Shown here: piece after piece, positions 1 through 6,481 of the stretch
Layout: each line of letters starts with the position of its first letter
Position numbering within the stretch: the stretch's first letter is position 1
NCBI GenBank assembly: GCA_027064265.1
Contig: JAMOQA010000427.1
Span: 1 to 9,124 of the forward strand
DNA length: 9,124 bases
From: Acidobacteriota bacterium
GTDB taxonomy: Bacteria; Acidobacteriota; Polarisedimenticolia; J045
Direction of reading: 5' to 3'
Position numbers and translations under genes: made by a program
The notes under the pieces: generated by a model
Seen by the model: only the letters and a program-made list of their open reading frames with translations
Databases searched by the model: none
Told to the model about the DNA's origin: nothing

Positions 1-768
1 GAGGCCGGACTCGTCGACGTGATCGCCGGGAGCAAGGAGGAGCTGCTCGGCTGGCTCGACGGCCGGGGGATCGTCCGCTCGGACGGGAGCCGGGTCGTCC
101 TCCACCTCGCGGACCCGCGGGTGGAGACCTTCCGCCTGCACTGGCAGGAGTCGTTCGAGAACGTCCTCCTGCACCCGGTGATCCTCTCCCTCCTGCTCTC
201 GGTCGGCGTGCTCGCCATCTACATCGAGCTCACCCACCCGGGTTTCGTGCTCCCCGGCCTGGTCGGACTGGTCTGCGTGCTGGTCGCGCTGTACGGCATG
301 CGGCTCCTGCCGGTCAACTGGCTCGGCGCGGCGCTCCTGGCCCTGGGGGTGGTGATGCTGATCCTGGAGATCAAGGTGGTCTCGTACGGGATGCTGACGA
401 TCGGGGGGATCGGCTCCCTCCTGCTCGGCCTGTGGCTGCTCTTCCCCCGGGACGTGCCGGGGCTGGCGGTGCCGTGGCAGGTGCTGGTGCCGGTCGGCCT
501 CTTCCTCGCCGCCGTGATCCTCCCGGTGATGTGGCTGGTCCTGCGGGCCCAGCTCCGGCGGGCGACGACCGGGAAGGAAGGGATGATCGGCCTCGCGGGG
601 GAGGCGACCACGCCCCTCGACCCGGAGGGGACGGTCCTCGTCCACGGGGAGTACTGGCAGGCCCGGGCGACCCGGCCGGTGCCCGCCGGCGCCCGGGTGC
701 GGGTACGCGAGGTGAAGGACGGGCTCCGGCTGGTCGTCGAGCCCGTCGCGGAGGAGGAAAGCGACTGA
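1..768 (+). CDS. NfeD-family membrane-bound serine protease, C-terminal part (5' end outside window)
   Basis: The open frame runs in from the left edge, so the start is missing; 255 residues are visible. Residues 1-25 (GLVDVIAGSKEELLGWLDG) match the segment that closes the ClpP-like protease domain of long NfeD proteins. The catalytic Ser/Lys would lie upstream and cannot be seen. About five hydrophobic segments follow (roughly residues 59-77, 81-100, 107-124, 131-148 and 157-180), including a Gly-rich membrane core. A soluble tail from about residue 190 (GKEGMIGLAGEA, then HGEYWQARA) fits the small OB-fold of NfeD. In the archaeal homologue the protease domain cleaves the C-terminal hydrophobic part of its partner stomatin; here a slipin gene starts 64 nt downstream, the classic pairing. 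Long-form NfeD is inferred from the first residues; an earlier start cannot be judged. Ends in TGA. Confidence 0.9.
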   Translation, partial: EAGLVDVIAGSKEELLGWLDGRGIVRSDGSRVVLHLADPRVETFRLHWQESFENVLLHPVILSLLLSVGVLAIYIELTHPGFVLPGLVGLVCVLVALYGMRLLPVNWLGAALLALGVVMLILEIKVVSYGMLTIGGIGSLLLGLWLLFPRDVPGLAVPWQVLVPVGLFLAAVILPVMWLVLRAQLRRATTGKEGMIGLAGEATTPLDPEGTVLVHGEYWQARATRPVPAGARVRVREVKDGLRLVVEPVAEEESD

Positions 769-832
769 CCCTCGTTCCGGCGGGGTGCCGTCGGAGGGAA
801 ACCACCGGAGGGTCCACGAGGAGATGCCAGGG

Positions 833-1621
833 ATGCTCGGGATCGGAATCGTCGTCGTCGTGGCGCTCTTCCTGCTCAGCCAGGCGGTGCGCATCATCCA
901 GGAGTACGAGCGGGGGGTCGTCTTCCGGCTGGGGAAGCTGGTCGACAGGGAATACGGGCCCGGGCTCGTCCTGGTCGTGCCGTTCATCGACCGGCTGGTC
1001 CGGGTCGACCTGCGGGTGGTCGCCCACGACGTGCCGCCCCAGGACGTGATCACCCGGGACAACGTCTCGGTCAAGGTGAACGCGGTCGTCTACTACCGGG
1101 TCTTCGACCCGAAGAAGGCGATCGTCGAGGTGGAGAACTACCACTACGCGACCAGCCAGCTCTCCCAGACGACGCTGCGCTCCGTCCTCGGCGAGGTCGA
1201 GCTGGACCAGCTGCTCTCCGAGCGGGAGCAGCTCAACCACAAGCTGCAGTCGATCCTCGACAAGCACACCGACCCGTGGGGCATCAAGGTGACGGCGGTC
1301 GAGGTGAAGCACGTCGACCTGCCCGAGGAGATGCGGCGGGCGATGGCCCGCCAGGCGGAGGCGGAGCGGGAGAAGCGCGCCAAGATCATCCACGCGGACG
1401 GAGAGTACAAGGCGGCGAGCCAGCTCTTCGAGGCCGCGCAGATGATGGCGCAGAACCCCCTGACGGTGCAGCTCCGGTACCTGCAGACCCTGACCGAGAT
1501 CGCCGCGGAACAGAACTCGACGATCGTCTTCCCGGTGCCGATCGAGCTGTTCCGCCTGCTGCTGCCCCGGGACGGGGCGGCGGTCTCCCGGGCGAGCGGC
1601 GGGGACGACGGGGCGGCCTGA
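833..1621 (+). CDS. Slipin / stomatin-like SPFH-domain membrane protein
   Basis: The 262-residue product has one N-terminal hydrophobic segment (about residues 2-19, GIGIVVVVALFLL), then an SPFH/PHB domain opening with the family signature EYERGVVFRLGKL. Further signatures are GPGLVLVVPFID, VPPQDVITRDNVSV and YYRVFDPKKA, followed by a charged helical stretch (RQAEAEREKRAKI). Slipins form membrane-associated oligomers thought to organise lipid microdomains and to work with NfeD proteases. The hydrophobic C-terminal motif STIVFPVPIELF lies where the archaeal stomatin is cut by its NfeD partner. Start choice: ATG 833 has GAGGAG (818-823) at 9-nt spacing and begins directly at the membrane anchor. 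ATG 824 (GGAGGG 807-812, 11-nt spacing) and GTG 785 are in frame and possible, but add residues not typical of the family. Stop TGA, one base before the next gene. Confidence 0.93.
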   Translation: MLGIGIVVVVALFLLSQAVRIIQEYERGVVFRLGKLVDREYGPGLVLVVPFIDRLVRVDLRVVAHDVPPQDVITRDNVSVKVNAVVYYRVFDPKKAIVEVENYHYATSQLSQTTLRSVLGEVELDQLLSEREQLNHKLQSILDKHTDPWGIKVTAVEVKHVDLPEEMRRAMARQAEAEREKRAKIIHADGEYKAASQLFEAAQMMAQNPLTVQLRYLQTLTEIAAEQNSTIVFPVPIELFRLLLPRDGAAVSRASGGDDGAA

Positions 1622-1622
1622 C

Positions 1623-2639
1623 ATGGCCGGACCGGACCGGGAGCTGCTGCTGGCGGTGCTCGCGGCGCACCGGCGGCTCGATCCTCCCGGCTGCTTCGCC
1701 GCCGTGGCGGACGGGGGACTGCGCCTCCTCGGCGGGCGGTGGGCCCTCGGCTACCAGGCCTCCCCCTCCGGGGACGAGCTCCTGTGCATGGCCGCCCGGG
1801 GCGAGGACGGGGCCGACGAGCTGGCCGGTGTCCTCGGCGTGCTCGACCCGGGCCTGATGAGGCAGTTCTCCCCGGGTGGGGCGACCATCCTCCGCGATGC
1901 CTCGTCCCTGCTTCCCACCGGCGAGGACCACCGGTTGCCGGAGCTGGGGGAGGCGCTGCTCCTTCCCCTGCGTTCCGGTGCGGGGGCGATCGGCCTGCTC
2001 CTCCTCCTGCGCGGGAAGGGCGAGTCCTTTCCCGAGGGCGTCGTCGCCCGGGCGGCGGAGTATGCCCGGCTGCTCGAGCCGGTCTTCGACAACCTGCGCG
2101 CCGTCGCGTCCCTGCGGGAGCTGGTGATCCGGGACGACACCGCGGACTGCTACAACCGCCGCTACCTGGACCAGAGCCTCGACGACGAGGTCGCCCGGGC
2201 CCGGCGGTTCGGCGGGCGTTTCTCGGTGATCTTCGTCGACATGGACAACCTGAAGGAGGTCAACACCCACCACGGGCATGCCTCCGGGTCCCGGGTGCTC
2301 TACGAGGCGTCGGTCCGGATCGGCCGCTCGATCCGCAGCATCGACCGCCTGTTCCGCTACGGGGGAGACGAGTTCGTCGTCCTGCTGCCGGGGACCGGGC
2401 GACAGGGTGCGCGGGAGGTGGCGGAGCGGATCCGCCGGGCGATCGCCGAGCGGCCGTTCTCCCTGCCGACCGGCGCCCGGGTCCCCCTGACGATTTCCGC
2501 CGGCGTGGCCACCTGGCCCGACCACGGCCGGAGTCCCCGGGCCGTGGTCGAGGCGGCGGACGCCGCCCTGCGGCGCGTGAAGGAGCGGGGGAAGAACGCG
2601 ATCGCCGAGGCCGAGCCCGGGGGGGAGGCCGCCCCGTGA
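1623..2639 (+). CDS. GAF-like/GGDEF nucleotide cyclase, candidate Hypr-type (cGAMP) synthase
   Basis: The 338-residue product has no membrane segment and should be cytosolic. Residues about 10-155 have a GAF-like sensor layout (LLLPLRSGAGAIGLLLLL near the end) and lead through a helix (LEPVFDNLRAVASLREL) into the cyclase domain. The cyclase domain keeps NRRYLDQ, metal-binding D206 in FVDMDNLKEVN (204-214), N214, the active-site GGDEF (247-251) and an RxxD I-site (R238-D241) exactly five residues upstream. GGDEF enzymes condense two GTP to c-di-GMP, and the I-site usually gives product inhibition. Two motifs deviate: the usual LTGL is TADCY, and GHxxGD reads GHASGS, so the Asp that contacts guanine (D344 in PleD) is S223. 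That Asp-to-Ser change is the hallmark of promiscuous Hypr enzymes that make 3',3'-cGAMP. GGDEF identity is certain; the product nucleotide is inference. No strong Shine-Dalgarno is visible; the 1-nt gap after the slipin stop suggests translational coupling. Confidence 0.95.
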   Translation: MAGPDRELLLAVLAAHRRLDPPGCFAAVADGGLRLLGGRWALGYQASPSGDELLCMAARGEDGADELAGVLGVLDPGLMRQFSPGGATILRDASSLLPTGEDHRLPELGEALLLPLRSGAGAIGLLLLLRGKGESFPEGVVARAAEYARLLEPVFDNLRAVASLRELVIRDDTADCYNRRYLDQSLDDEVARARRFGGRFSVIFVDMDNLKEVNTHHGHASGSRVLYEASVRIGRSIRSIDRLFRYGGDEFVVLLPGTGRQGAREVAERIRRAIAERPFSLPTGARVPLTISAGVATWPDHGRSPRAVVEAADAALRRVKERGKNAIAEAEPGGEAAP

Positions 2640-3139
2640 GCCGGCGCCCGGTGGAGATCGACCTGGACGCTCCCCGCCTGGCCCTCGTCGCCGCGGGCCT
2701 CGCGCTCCTGTTCCTCGCCGGGTTCTGGATCGGGCGGGCGACCGCTCCCCGCGACGCGGCCGTTCCGGCACCCGCCGCGGCCCCGGCCGTCCCCGGGGCC
2801 GCGGGGGCGGAAGAAGACATCGCGGCCGCCCGCAACATCTTCGACGAGACGGGAGCCGGCGCAGCCGTCCGGGACCCGCGCCTGCAGGCGACGGAGGAGC
2901 CGTCCCTCCGCGGCTCCTTCGAGCTCGACCTGGGCAGCTGGAAGAGCCGGGGCGACGCCGAGGCGGTGGTCCGGCGTGCCCGGGGGGCCGGGGTGCCCGC
3001 GCTGGTGGCGGGGGCGCCCGGGGGAGGGTACCGGGTGGTCGGCGGACCCTTCGCCGACCGGGCCGGGGCGGAAGCCGCCGCCCGGAAGCTCTCCCGGCTC
3101 CTGGGGCGCCCGGTCCGCGTGCGCGGCCGGGGGCGATGA
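2636..3139 (+). CDS. Membrane-anchored SPOR-domain protein
   Basis: The 167-residue product starts at GTG, which overlaps the stop of the GGDEF gene (GTGA). GGAGG at 2624-2628 lies 7 nt upstream. A short cytoplasmic N-terminus precedes one transmembrane helix (about residues 14-33, LALVAAGLALLFLAGFWIG). An Ala/Pro-rich linker follows (about 35-56), then a spacer, then a SPOR domain (about 93-163). The SPOR domain shows two related halves: FELDLGSWKSRGDAEAVVRR, and YRVVGGPFADRAGAEAAARKL. SPOR domains bind septal peptidoglycan stripped of stem peptides. The topology predicts an inner-membrane anchor with the SPOR domain in the periplasm, as in FtsN-like or DedD-like proteins, but it is too generic to assign to either. 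Position between a GGDEF enzyme and lnt suggests an envelope or division role. Confidence 0.88.
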   Translation: MSRRPVEIDLDAPRLALVAAGLALLFLAGFWIGRATAPRDAAVPAPAAAPAVPGAAGAEEDIAAARNIFDETGAGAAVRDPRLQATEEPSLRGSFELDLGSWKSRGDAEAVVRRARGAGVPALVAGAPGGGYRVVGGPFADRAGAEAAARKLSRLLGRPVRVRGRGR

Positions 3140-4683
3140 GCCGCCTCCCCGGGCCGGCCCGGGCCGCCCTCGCTCCCCTGGCCGGGGTCCTCCTCGCGCT
3201 CGCCCATCCCCGTCCCGGTTGGGGCCTGCTCCTCGTTCCGGGGGCCGCCCTCTTCCTCGCCCTCGCGGTGACCGCTCGGCCGCGGCGGGCGTTCGGCGAG
3301 GGGTGGCTCGCCGGCGCGGTCTTCTTCGGCCTGCTGCTGCGCTGGTTCGGGTTCGTGCTGCTGGTCTACACGCCGCTTCCCGGGGAAACGGTGCTCGCCG
3401 CCGTCTTTCTCTCCGGGGCCCTCGAGGGGATCGGCACCGGGGTGCTCGCCTGGACCCTGGCCCGGCTCGCCCGGCGGTCCTCGCCGGCCCTGGCCCTCGC
3501 CTGCGCCCCGTTCCTCTGGATCGCCCTCGAGTGGAGCCGGGAGGTGTTCCCGTTCCCGTTCCCGTGGGGGTCCGCCGGGGTCGCCCTCGCGGCGGTGCCC
3601 GGCGCGATCCCCGTCGTCCGGCTGGTCGGTGGGGCCGGTCTCGGGTTTCTCGGCATCGCCTGGGCGGCCCTCCTCGCCGCCCCCCTGGCGGGGCTGCTCC
3701 CTTCGCGCCGCCTCGTCGTCGGGCTCGCCGCCGCGACCTCCCTTGTCGGGAGCGCGAGCGTCCTCGTGCCCGGTCCCTCGGGACCGGAGGTGACCGTCGC
3801 GGTGGTCCAGGGCAGCGTCCCGGAGGAGCGGGGAGCCCTTGCCCGGCTCGCAACCTACGAGGACCTCACCCGGGAGGCGTCCGGCCGGGGGGCGAGCCTG
3901 GTCGCCTGGCCCGAGTCGGCGGTCCCGTGGCGGATCGACCGGGCCCCGGGTTTCCGGGCCCGGATCGAGGCGCTGGCCCGGGAGCTCGGCGTCGACCTGG
4001 TCCTCGGGAGCGTGACCGCGGCCCCCGGGGACGGACGCCACAACAGCGCGGTGCTGGTCCGGGCGGACACGGGGCTCGCCGGCATCGCACCGAAGCGCCG
4101 GCTCGTTCCCTTCGGGGAGTACCTCCCGCTCCGGCCCCTCCTGGGGGACATTCCGGCGATCGCCGCGGAGGCCGGGGACTTCGTGCCCGGGGGGGAACAG
4201 GTGCTGCTCCCGTCCAGGGTCGGCCCGCTCGGTCCGCTGGTCTGCTACGAGCTGGTCTTCCCCGGCATCTCCCTCGGGCTCGCCCGGGCCGGGGCGGGTC
4301 TCCTGGTCAACCTGACGAACGACACCTGGTTCGGGGACTCGTCGGGCCCGCTGCAGCACGCCGCCCACGCCCGGCTGCGCGCGGCGGAGACCGGTCGCCC
4401 CCTGCTCCGGGCGGCGAACAGCGGGGTCTCCCTCCTCGTCGACGGGCGGGGGCGCGTGCTCGGGCGCCTCGGAACCGGGGAGCGGGGGGTGCTCGTCGCC
4501 CGGGTGCGGACCGGCAGCGGTCCGCCGGTCGGAGGCCTCGTCTCCCGGGTCCTCGAGTTCGCCTGTGCTACACTCGCCGCGGTGGCGCTCCTCTTCGCCG
4601 CCATCCCGGGGCGTGGTTCGCGGTGGCGGGCCGACGTGGCGCCCCTCCCCGGAAACGACAAGGACGGCAACGAAGATGCGTGA
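3136..4683 (+). CDS. lnt: Apolipoprotein N-acyltransferase (Lnt)
   Basis: The 515-residue product matches the family length (E. coli 512). It has an N-terminal bundle of hydrophobic helices over about residues 8-215, a periplasmic nitrilase-like domain (about 220-465) and a last membrane helix (about 474-492). The Glu-Lys-Cys catalytic set is visible: E260 in WPESA, K320 in PKRRLVPFGEY with E328 eight residues on (as E. coli K335/E343), and C370 in VCYELVFP. NLTNDTWFG is also conserved. The enzyme transfers an acyl chain from phospholipid to the N-terminal Cys of apolipoprotein, the third step of lipoprotein maturation, needed for export to the outer membrane. The ATG overlaps the SPOR gene stop (ATGA) and has no clear Shine-Dalgarno, so coupling is likely. 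The 3' end overlaps the prfB start by 8 nt. A TTCCCG triplet repeat encodes FPFPFP at residues 138-143. Confidence 0.97.
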   Translation: MSRLPGPARAALAPLAGVLLALAHPRPGWGLLLVPGAALFLALAVTARPRRAFGEGWLAGAVFFGLLLRWFGFVLLVYTPLPGETVLAAVFLSGALEGIGTGVLAWTLARLARRSSPALALACAPFLWIALEWSREVFPFPFPWGSAGVALAAVPGAIPVVRLVGGAGLGFLGIAWAALLAAPLAGLLPSRRLVVGLAAATSLVGSASVLVPGPSGPEVTVAVVQGSVPEERGALARLATYEDLTREASGRGASLVAWPESAVPWRIDRAPGFRARIEALARELGVDLVLGSVTAAPGDGRHNSAVLVRADTGLAGIAPKRRLVPFGEYLPLRPLLGDIPAIAAEAGDFVPGGEQVLLPSRVGPLGPLVCYELVFPGISLGLARAGAGLLVNLTNDTWFGDSSGPLQHAAHARLRAAETGRPLLRAANSGVSLLVDGRGRVLGRLGTGERGVLVARVRTGSGPPVGGLVSRVLEFACATLAAVALLFAAIPGRGSRWRADVAPLPGNDKDGNEDA

Positions 4684-5780
4684 CGATCTCCTCGAGCGCT
4701 GGCAGGGCCTCGAAGAGCGGGCGAACCCGCTCAGGGGGTACCTTTGACACCGCCGACCTGGAGCGGCGGATCGCCGAGATCGACAAGGAGATGGCCGATG
4801 GCTCGGTCTGGGACGACCCCGACCGGGCGGCGGAGCTGAACCGGGAACGGGCCGAGGCCGTCGCCCGGCGTGACCGGGCGAAGCGTCTCCTCGGCCTGCT
4901 CGACGATGCCCGCACCCTCCTCGAGCTGGACCGGGAAGGGGAGACGGTCGACGAGGAGTTCGCGGAGACCCTCGAAGGCCTGGACCGGGCGATCGCCGAC
5001 GTCGAGGTCTCGATGATGCTCTCCGGGGACGACGATCACCGGAACGCGATCCTCAGCATCCATCCCGGGGCCGGAGGGGTCGACGCCCAGGACTGGGCCG
5101 AGATGCTGCTCCGGATGTACCTGCGCTGGGCGGAGCGGCAGGGCTACAGGACGGAGCTGGTCGACCGGCTCGAGGGGGAGGGCGCCGGGATCAAGAGCGC
5201 CACGGTGCGCGTGATCGGCCCGGACGCCTACGGGTGGCTCAAGGCGGAGCGGGGGGTGCACCGCCTGGTCCGGATCAGCCCCTTCGACGCGGCCGCCCGG
5301 CGGCACACCGCCTTCGCCTCGGTGGACGTGATCCCCGAGGTGGACGACACGATCGAGATCGAGATCGACGACAAGGACCTGCGGATCGACACCTTCCGCA
5401 GCTCGGGGGCCGGGGGGCAGCACGTCAACGTCACCGACTCCGCGGTCCGGATCACCCACCTGCCCACCGGGATCGTCGTCTCCTGCCAGGACGAGCGGAG
5501 CCAGCATCGGAACCGGGAGAAGGCGTTCCGGATCCTCCGTGCCCGCCTGTACGAGCGCGCCCTCCGCGAACGGGAGGAACAGCGACGGAAGGAGGCCGGA
5601 GAGAAGAAGCAGATCGACTTCGGCAGCCAGATCCGCTCGTACGTCCTCGCTCCCTACCGGATGGTCAAGGACCACCGCACCGGCCTCGACATGGGGGACG
5701 TCGACCGGGTGCTCGACGGGGACCTGACCCCGTTCATGAAGGCCTGGCTCCTCGCCCGGGGCGAGCCCTCGTCGTCCTGA
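4676..5780 (+). CDS. prfB: Peptide chain release factor 2, expressed by programmed +1 frameshift
   Basis: Reading from ATG 4676 gives 23 codons ending at CTT (4742-4744), then an in-frame TGA (4745-4747). Skipping one base and resuming at GAC 4746 continues as intact RF2 to TGA 5778-5780. The joined protein is 367 residues (E. coli 365). It carries the RF2-specific codon-reading tripeptide SPF (residues 201-203) within RLVRISPFDAAARRHTAF, and the peptidyl-tRNA hydrolysis motif GGQ (246-248) within SSGAGGQHVN. It therefore terminates at UGA and UAA. The upstream frame begins MRDDLLERWQGLEERANPLR, a typical RF2 N-terminus, so the split is the family's programmed frameshift and not a mutation. 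When RF2 is scarce, ribosomes pause at the TGA and shift, raising RF2. The start overlaps the lnt end by 8 nt in another frame; a weak AAGGA (4660-4664) lies 11 nt upstream. lnt-prfB adjacency suggests co-transcription. Confidence 0.97.
4733..4748 (+). promoter_or_regulatory. RF2 programmed +1 frameshift site
   Basis: The site reads AGGGGG (internal Shine-Dalgarno, 4733-4738), then a 3-nt spacer TAC, then the slippery CTT (4742-4744), the TGA stop and a following C. This is the canonical RF2 recoding cassette (AGG GGG TAT CTT TGA C in E. coli) with one synonymous change, TAT to TAC. The 3-nt distance between the internal Shine-Dalgarno and the CTT in the P site is the spacing known to drive the shift. 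TGA followed by C is a weak termination context. CTT is an uncommon Leu codon in these genes, where CTC and CTG dominate, so its presence here reflects selection for slippage. Confidence 0.96.
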
Positions 5781-5837
5781 CCGGGTTCCGCCGCGGTTCG
5801 TCGTGGTTCACCGGGGTCCGGCCGCCGGCCGTGCACG

Positions 5838-5849
5838 CCGGGATCCCGG
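5838..5849. repeat. 12-bp perfect palindrome upstream of grpE
   Basis: CCGGGATCCCGG is a perfect palindrome lying 4 nt before the TATACC element in the prfB-grpE gap. It could be an operator half-site pair, part of the prfB 3' end, or chance in GC-rich DNA. A tandem 7-bp repeat (CCGGCCG twice, 5818-5831) lies just before it. No T-tract follows, so a classical intrinsic terminator is not supported. Confidence 0.4.
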
Positions 5850-5853
5850 GACC

Positions 5854-5859
5854 TATACC
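5854..5859 (+). promoter_or_regulatory. Possible -10 element of a grpE-dnaK-dnaJ promoter
   Basis: TATACC is the only AT-leaning patch in the 152-nt gap between prfB and grpE and resembles a sigma-70 -10 box. The hexamer 17 nt upstream (GTGCAC, 5831-5836) is a poor -35. The adjacent CTTGAC (5859-5864) resembles the -35 of heat-shock sigma factors, but no convincing partner -10 (CCCCAT-like) was found at the right distance. A promoter in this gap is expected because the function changes here, but the exact element is uncertain. Confidence 0.3.
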
Positions 5860-5869
5860 TTGACCACGG

Positions 5870-5886
5870 GGGAGGTGCCGCCTCCC
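5870..5886 (+). promoter_or_regulatory. Hairpin A in grpE leader
   Basis: GGGAGG (5870-5875), a TGCCG loop and CCTCCC (5881-5886) form a perfect 6-bp stem. Its 3' arm, CCTCCC, is also complementary to the grpE Shine-Dalgarno (GGAGG, 5924-5928) and shares bases with the next hairpin, so the structures exclude one another. Confidence 0.4.
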
Positions 5887-5912
5887 TGCCCGCGCCGTGC
5901 CCGCGGGCAGGG
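5884..5912 (+). promoter_or_regulatory. 10-bp inverted repeat with 9-nt spacer just upstream of the grpE ribosome-binding site
   Basis: CCCTGCCCGC (5884-5893) and GCGGGCAGGG (5903-5912) are perfect reverse complements separated by 9 nt. The right arm ends 9 nt before the grpE Shine-Dalgarno. The geometry resembles CIRCE, the HrcA operator (9-bp arms, 9-nt spacer), though the bases do not match the CIRCE consensus. As RNA it would be a very stable hairpin near the ribosome-binding site. It could be an operator, an RNA structure or a weak terminator without a U-tract. Confidence 0.5.
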
Positions 5913-5932
5913 GACGACGACGAGGAGGTTCC

Positions 5933-6481
5933 ATGGCGAAGCGCCCGCCGGACGAGGGAGGCGAGCTCGAGATCCTGGAGATCATCCCCGTGGGAAACAC
6001 CGGGCCGGTGGATCCCGCCGGGAACGAGGACCCCGTGGAGATCGATCTCGCGGACCCCGCGCCGGCACCGGCCGCGCCGCGGCCCGAGCCGGTCCTGCAC
6101 CGGCACCGCCAGGCGGGGCGCAGGGAGGGCATCCGCCAGGTGCTGCGGGAGATCCTGCCGGCCCTGGACGCCCTGGAGCAGTGCGTGCGGCAGCGCCCGG
6201 ACCGGGACCAGATGGAGGAGGCGGTCCGCCTCGCCCTCCGGTCCCTGTGGAACGTCTTCCGGCCCCACGACCTCGAGCGAATCGAGGGGGATGGCCTTCC
6301 CTTCGATCCGCGGATCCACGAAGCGGCGGAGACGACCCCGACCGACCGGGTGCCTCCCGGCACCGTCCTCGAGGTGCTGCGGGTGGGCTACCTGCTGGCG
6401 GGAGACCTGGTGCGGCCCGCGCTGGTGCGGGTCTCCGTCGAGCCGGAAACGGCCGACCGGGACGACGAGGAGCGAGGCTGA
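5933..6481 (+). CDS. grpE: GrpE, nucleotide exchange factor for DnaK (short-stalk variant)
   Basis: The 182-residue product carries the GrpE core: a helical dimerisation region (residues about 68-110, VLREILPALDALEQC) and a beta-wing domain. The beta-wing shows FDPRIHEAAE (124-132), PPGTVLEVLRVGYLLAGDLVRPALVRVSV (141-169). GrpE releases ADP from DnaK so that the chaperone cycle continues. Residues 1-55 are acidic, Pro-rich and probably disordered (NEDPVEIDLADPAPAP). The long N-terminal coiled-coil helix of typical GrpE (about 40-50 residues before the dimerisation helices) is almost absent: only about 15 residues (RHRQAGRREG) separate the disordered part from the core. ATG 5933 is chosen for its strong AGGAGG (5923-5928) 4 nt upstream; GTG 5897 in frame has no such support. 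The stop overlaps the dnaK start (TGATG). GrpE assignment is firm from the beta-wing and synteny. Confidence 0.92.
   Translation: MAKRPPDEGGELEILEIIPVGNTGPVDPAGNEDPVEIDLADPAPAPAAPRPEPVLHRHRQAGRREGIRQVLREILPALDALEQCVRQRPDRDQMEEAVRLALRSLWNVFRPHDLERIEGDGLPFDPRIHEAAETTPTDRVPPGTVLEVLRVGYLLAGDLVRPALVRVSVEPETADRDDEERG

Noticed and set aside
2260..4368. 702-codon open frame on the minus strand, and similar long antisense frames (371-1624, 1386-2771, 4731-5675, 6388-7785)
   Set aside because: They mirror well-supported plus-strand genes in GC-rich DNA, where antisense stops are rare. Their translations are low-complexity Arg/Pro/Gly or charged sequence with no recognisable domain.
2976..4745. Apparent N-terminal extension of prfB in its main reading frame, upstream of the frameshift point
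   Set aside because: The extension is low-complexity out-of-frame sequence of the SPOR gene and lnt. The real N-terminus is read from ATG 4676 in the other frame and joined by the programmed shift.
4745..4747. prfB as a pseudogene because of the in-frame TGA
   Set aside because: All elements of the RF2 recoding signal are present at correct spacing, and the downstream frame is intact with SPF and GGQ.
5884..5912. True CIRCE (HrcA) operator
   Set aside because: The spacing is similar, but the arms bear no resemblance to TTAGCACTC/GAGTGCTAA, and no hrcA is visible in the window.
5781..5932. Intrinsic terminator after prfB
   Set aside because: Several GC-rich inverted repeats are present, but none is followed by a run of T, so no terminator is called.
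5803..6480. N-terminal extension of DnaK reading through the grpE region
   Set aside because: ATG 6481 has a good ribosome-binding site and begins exactly at the conserved MGRIIGIDLGTT; the upstream translation is out-of-frame grpE.
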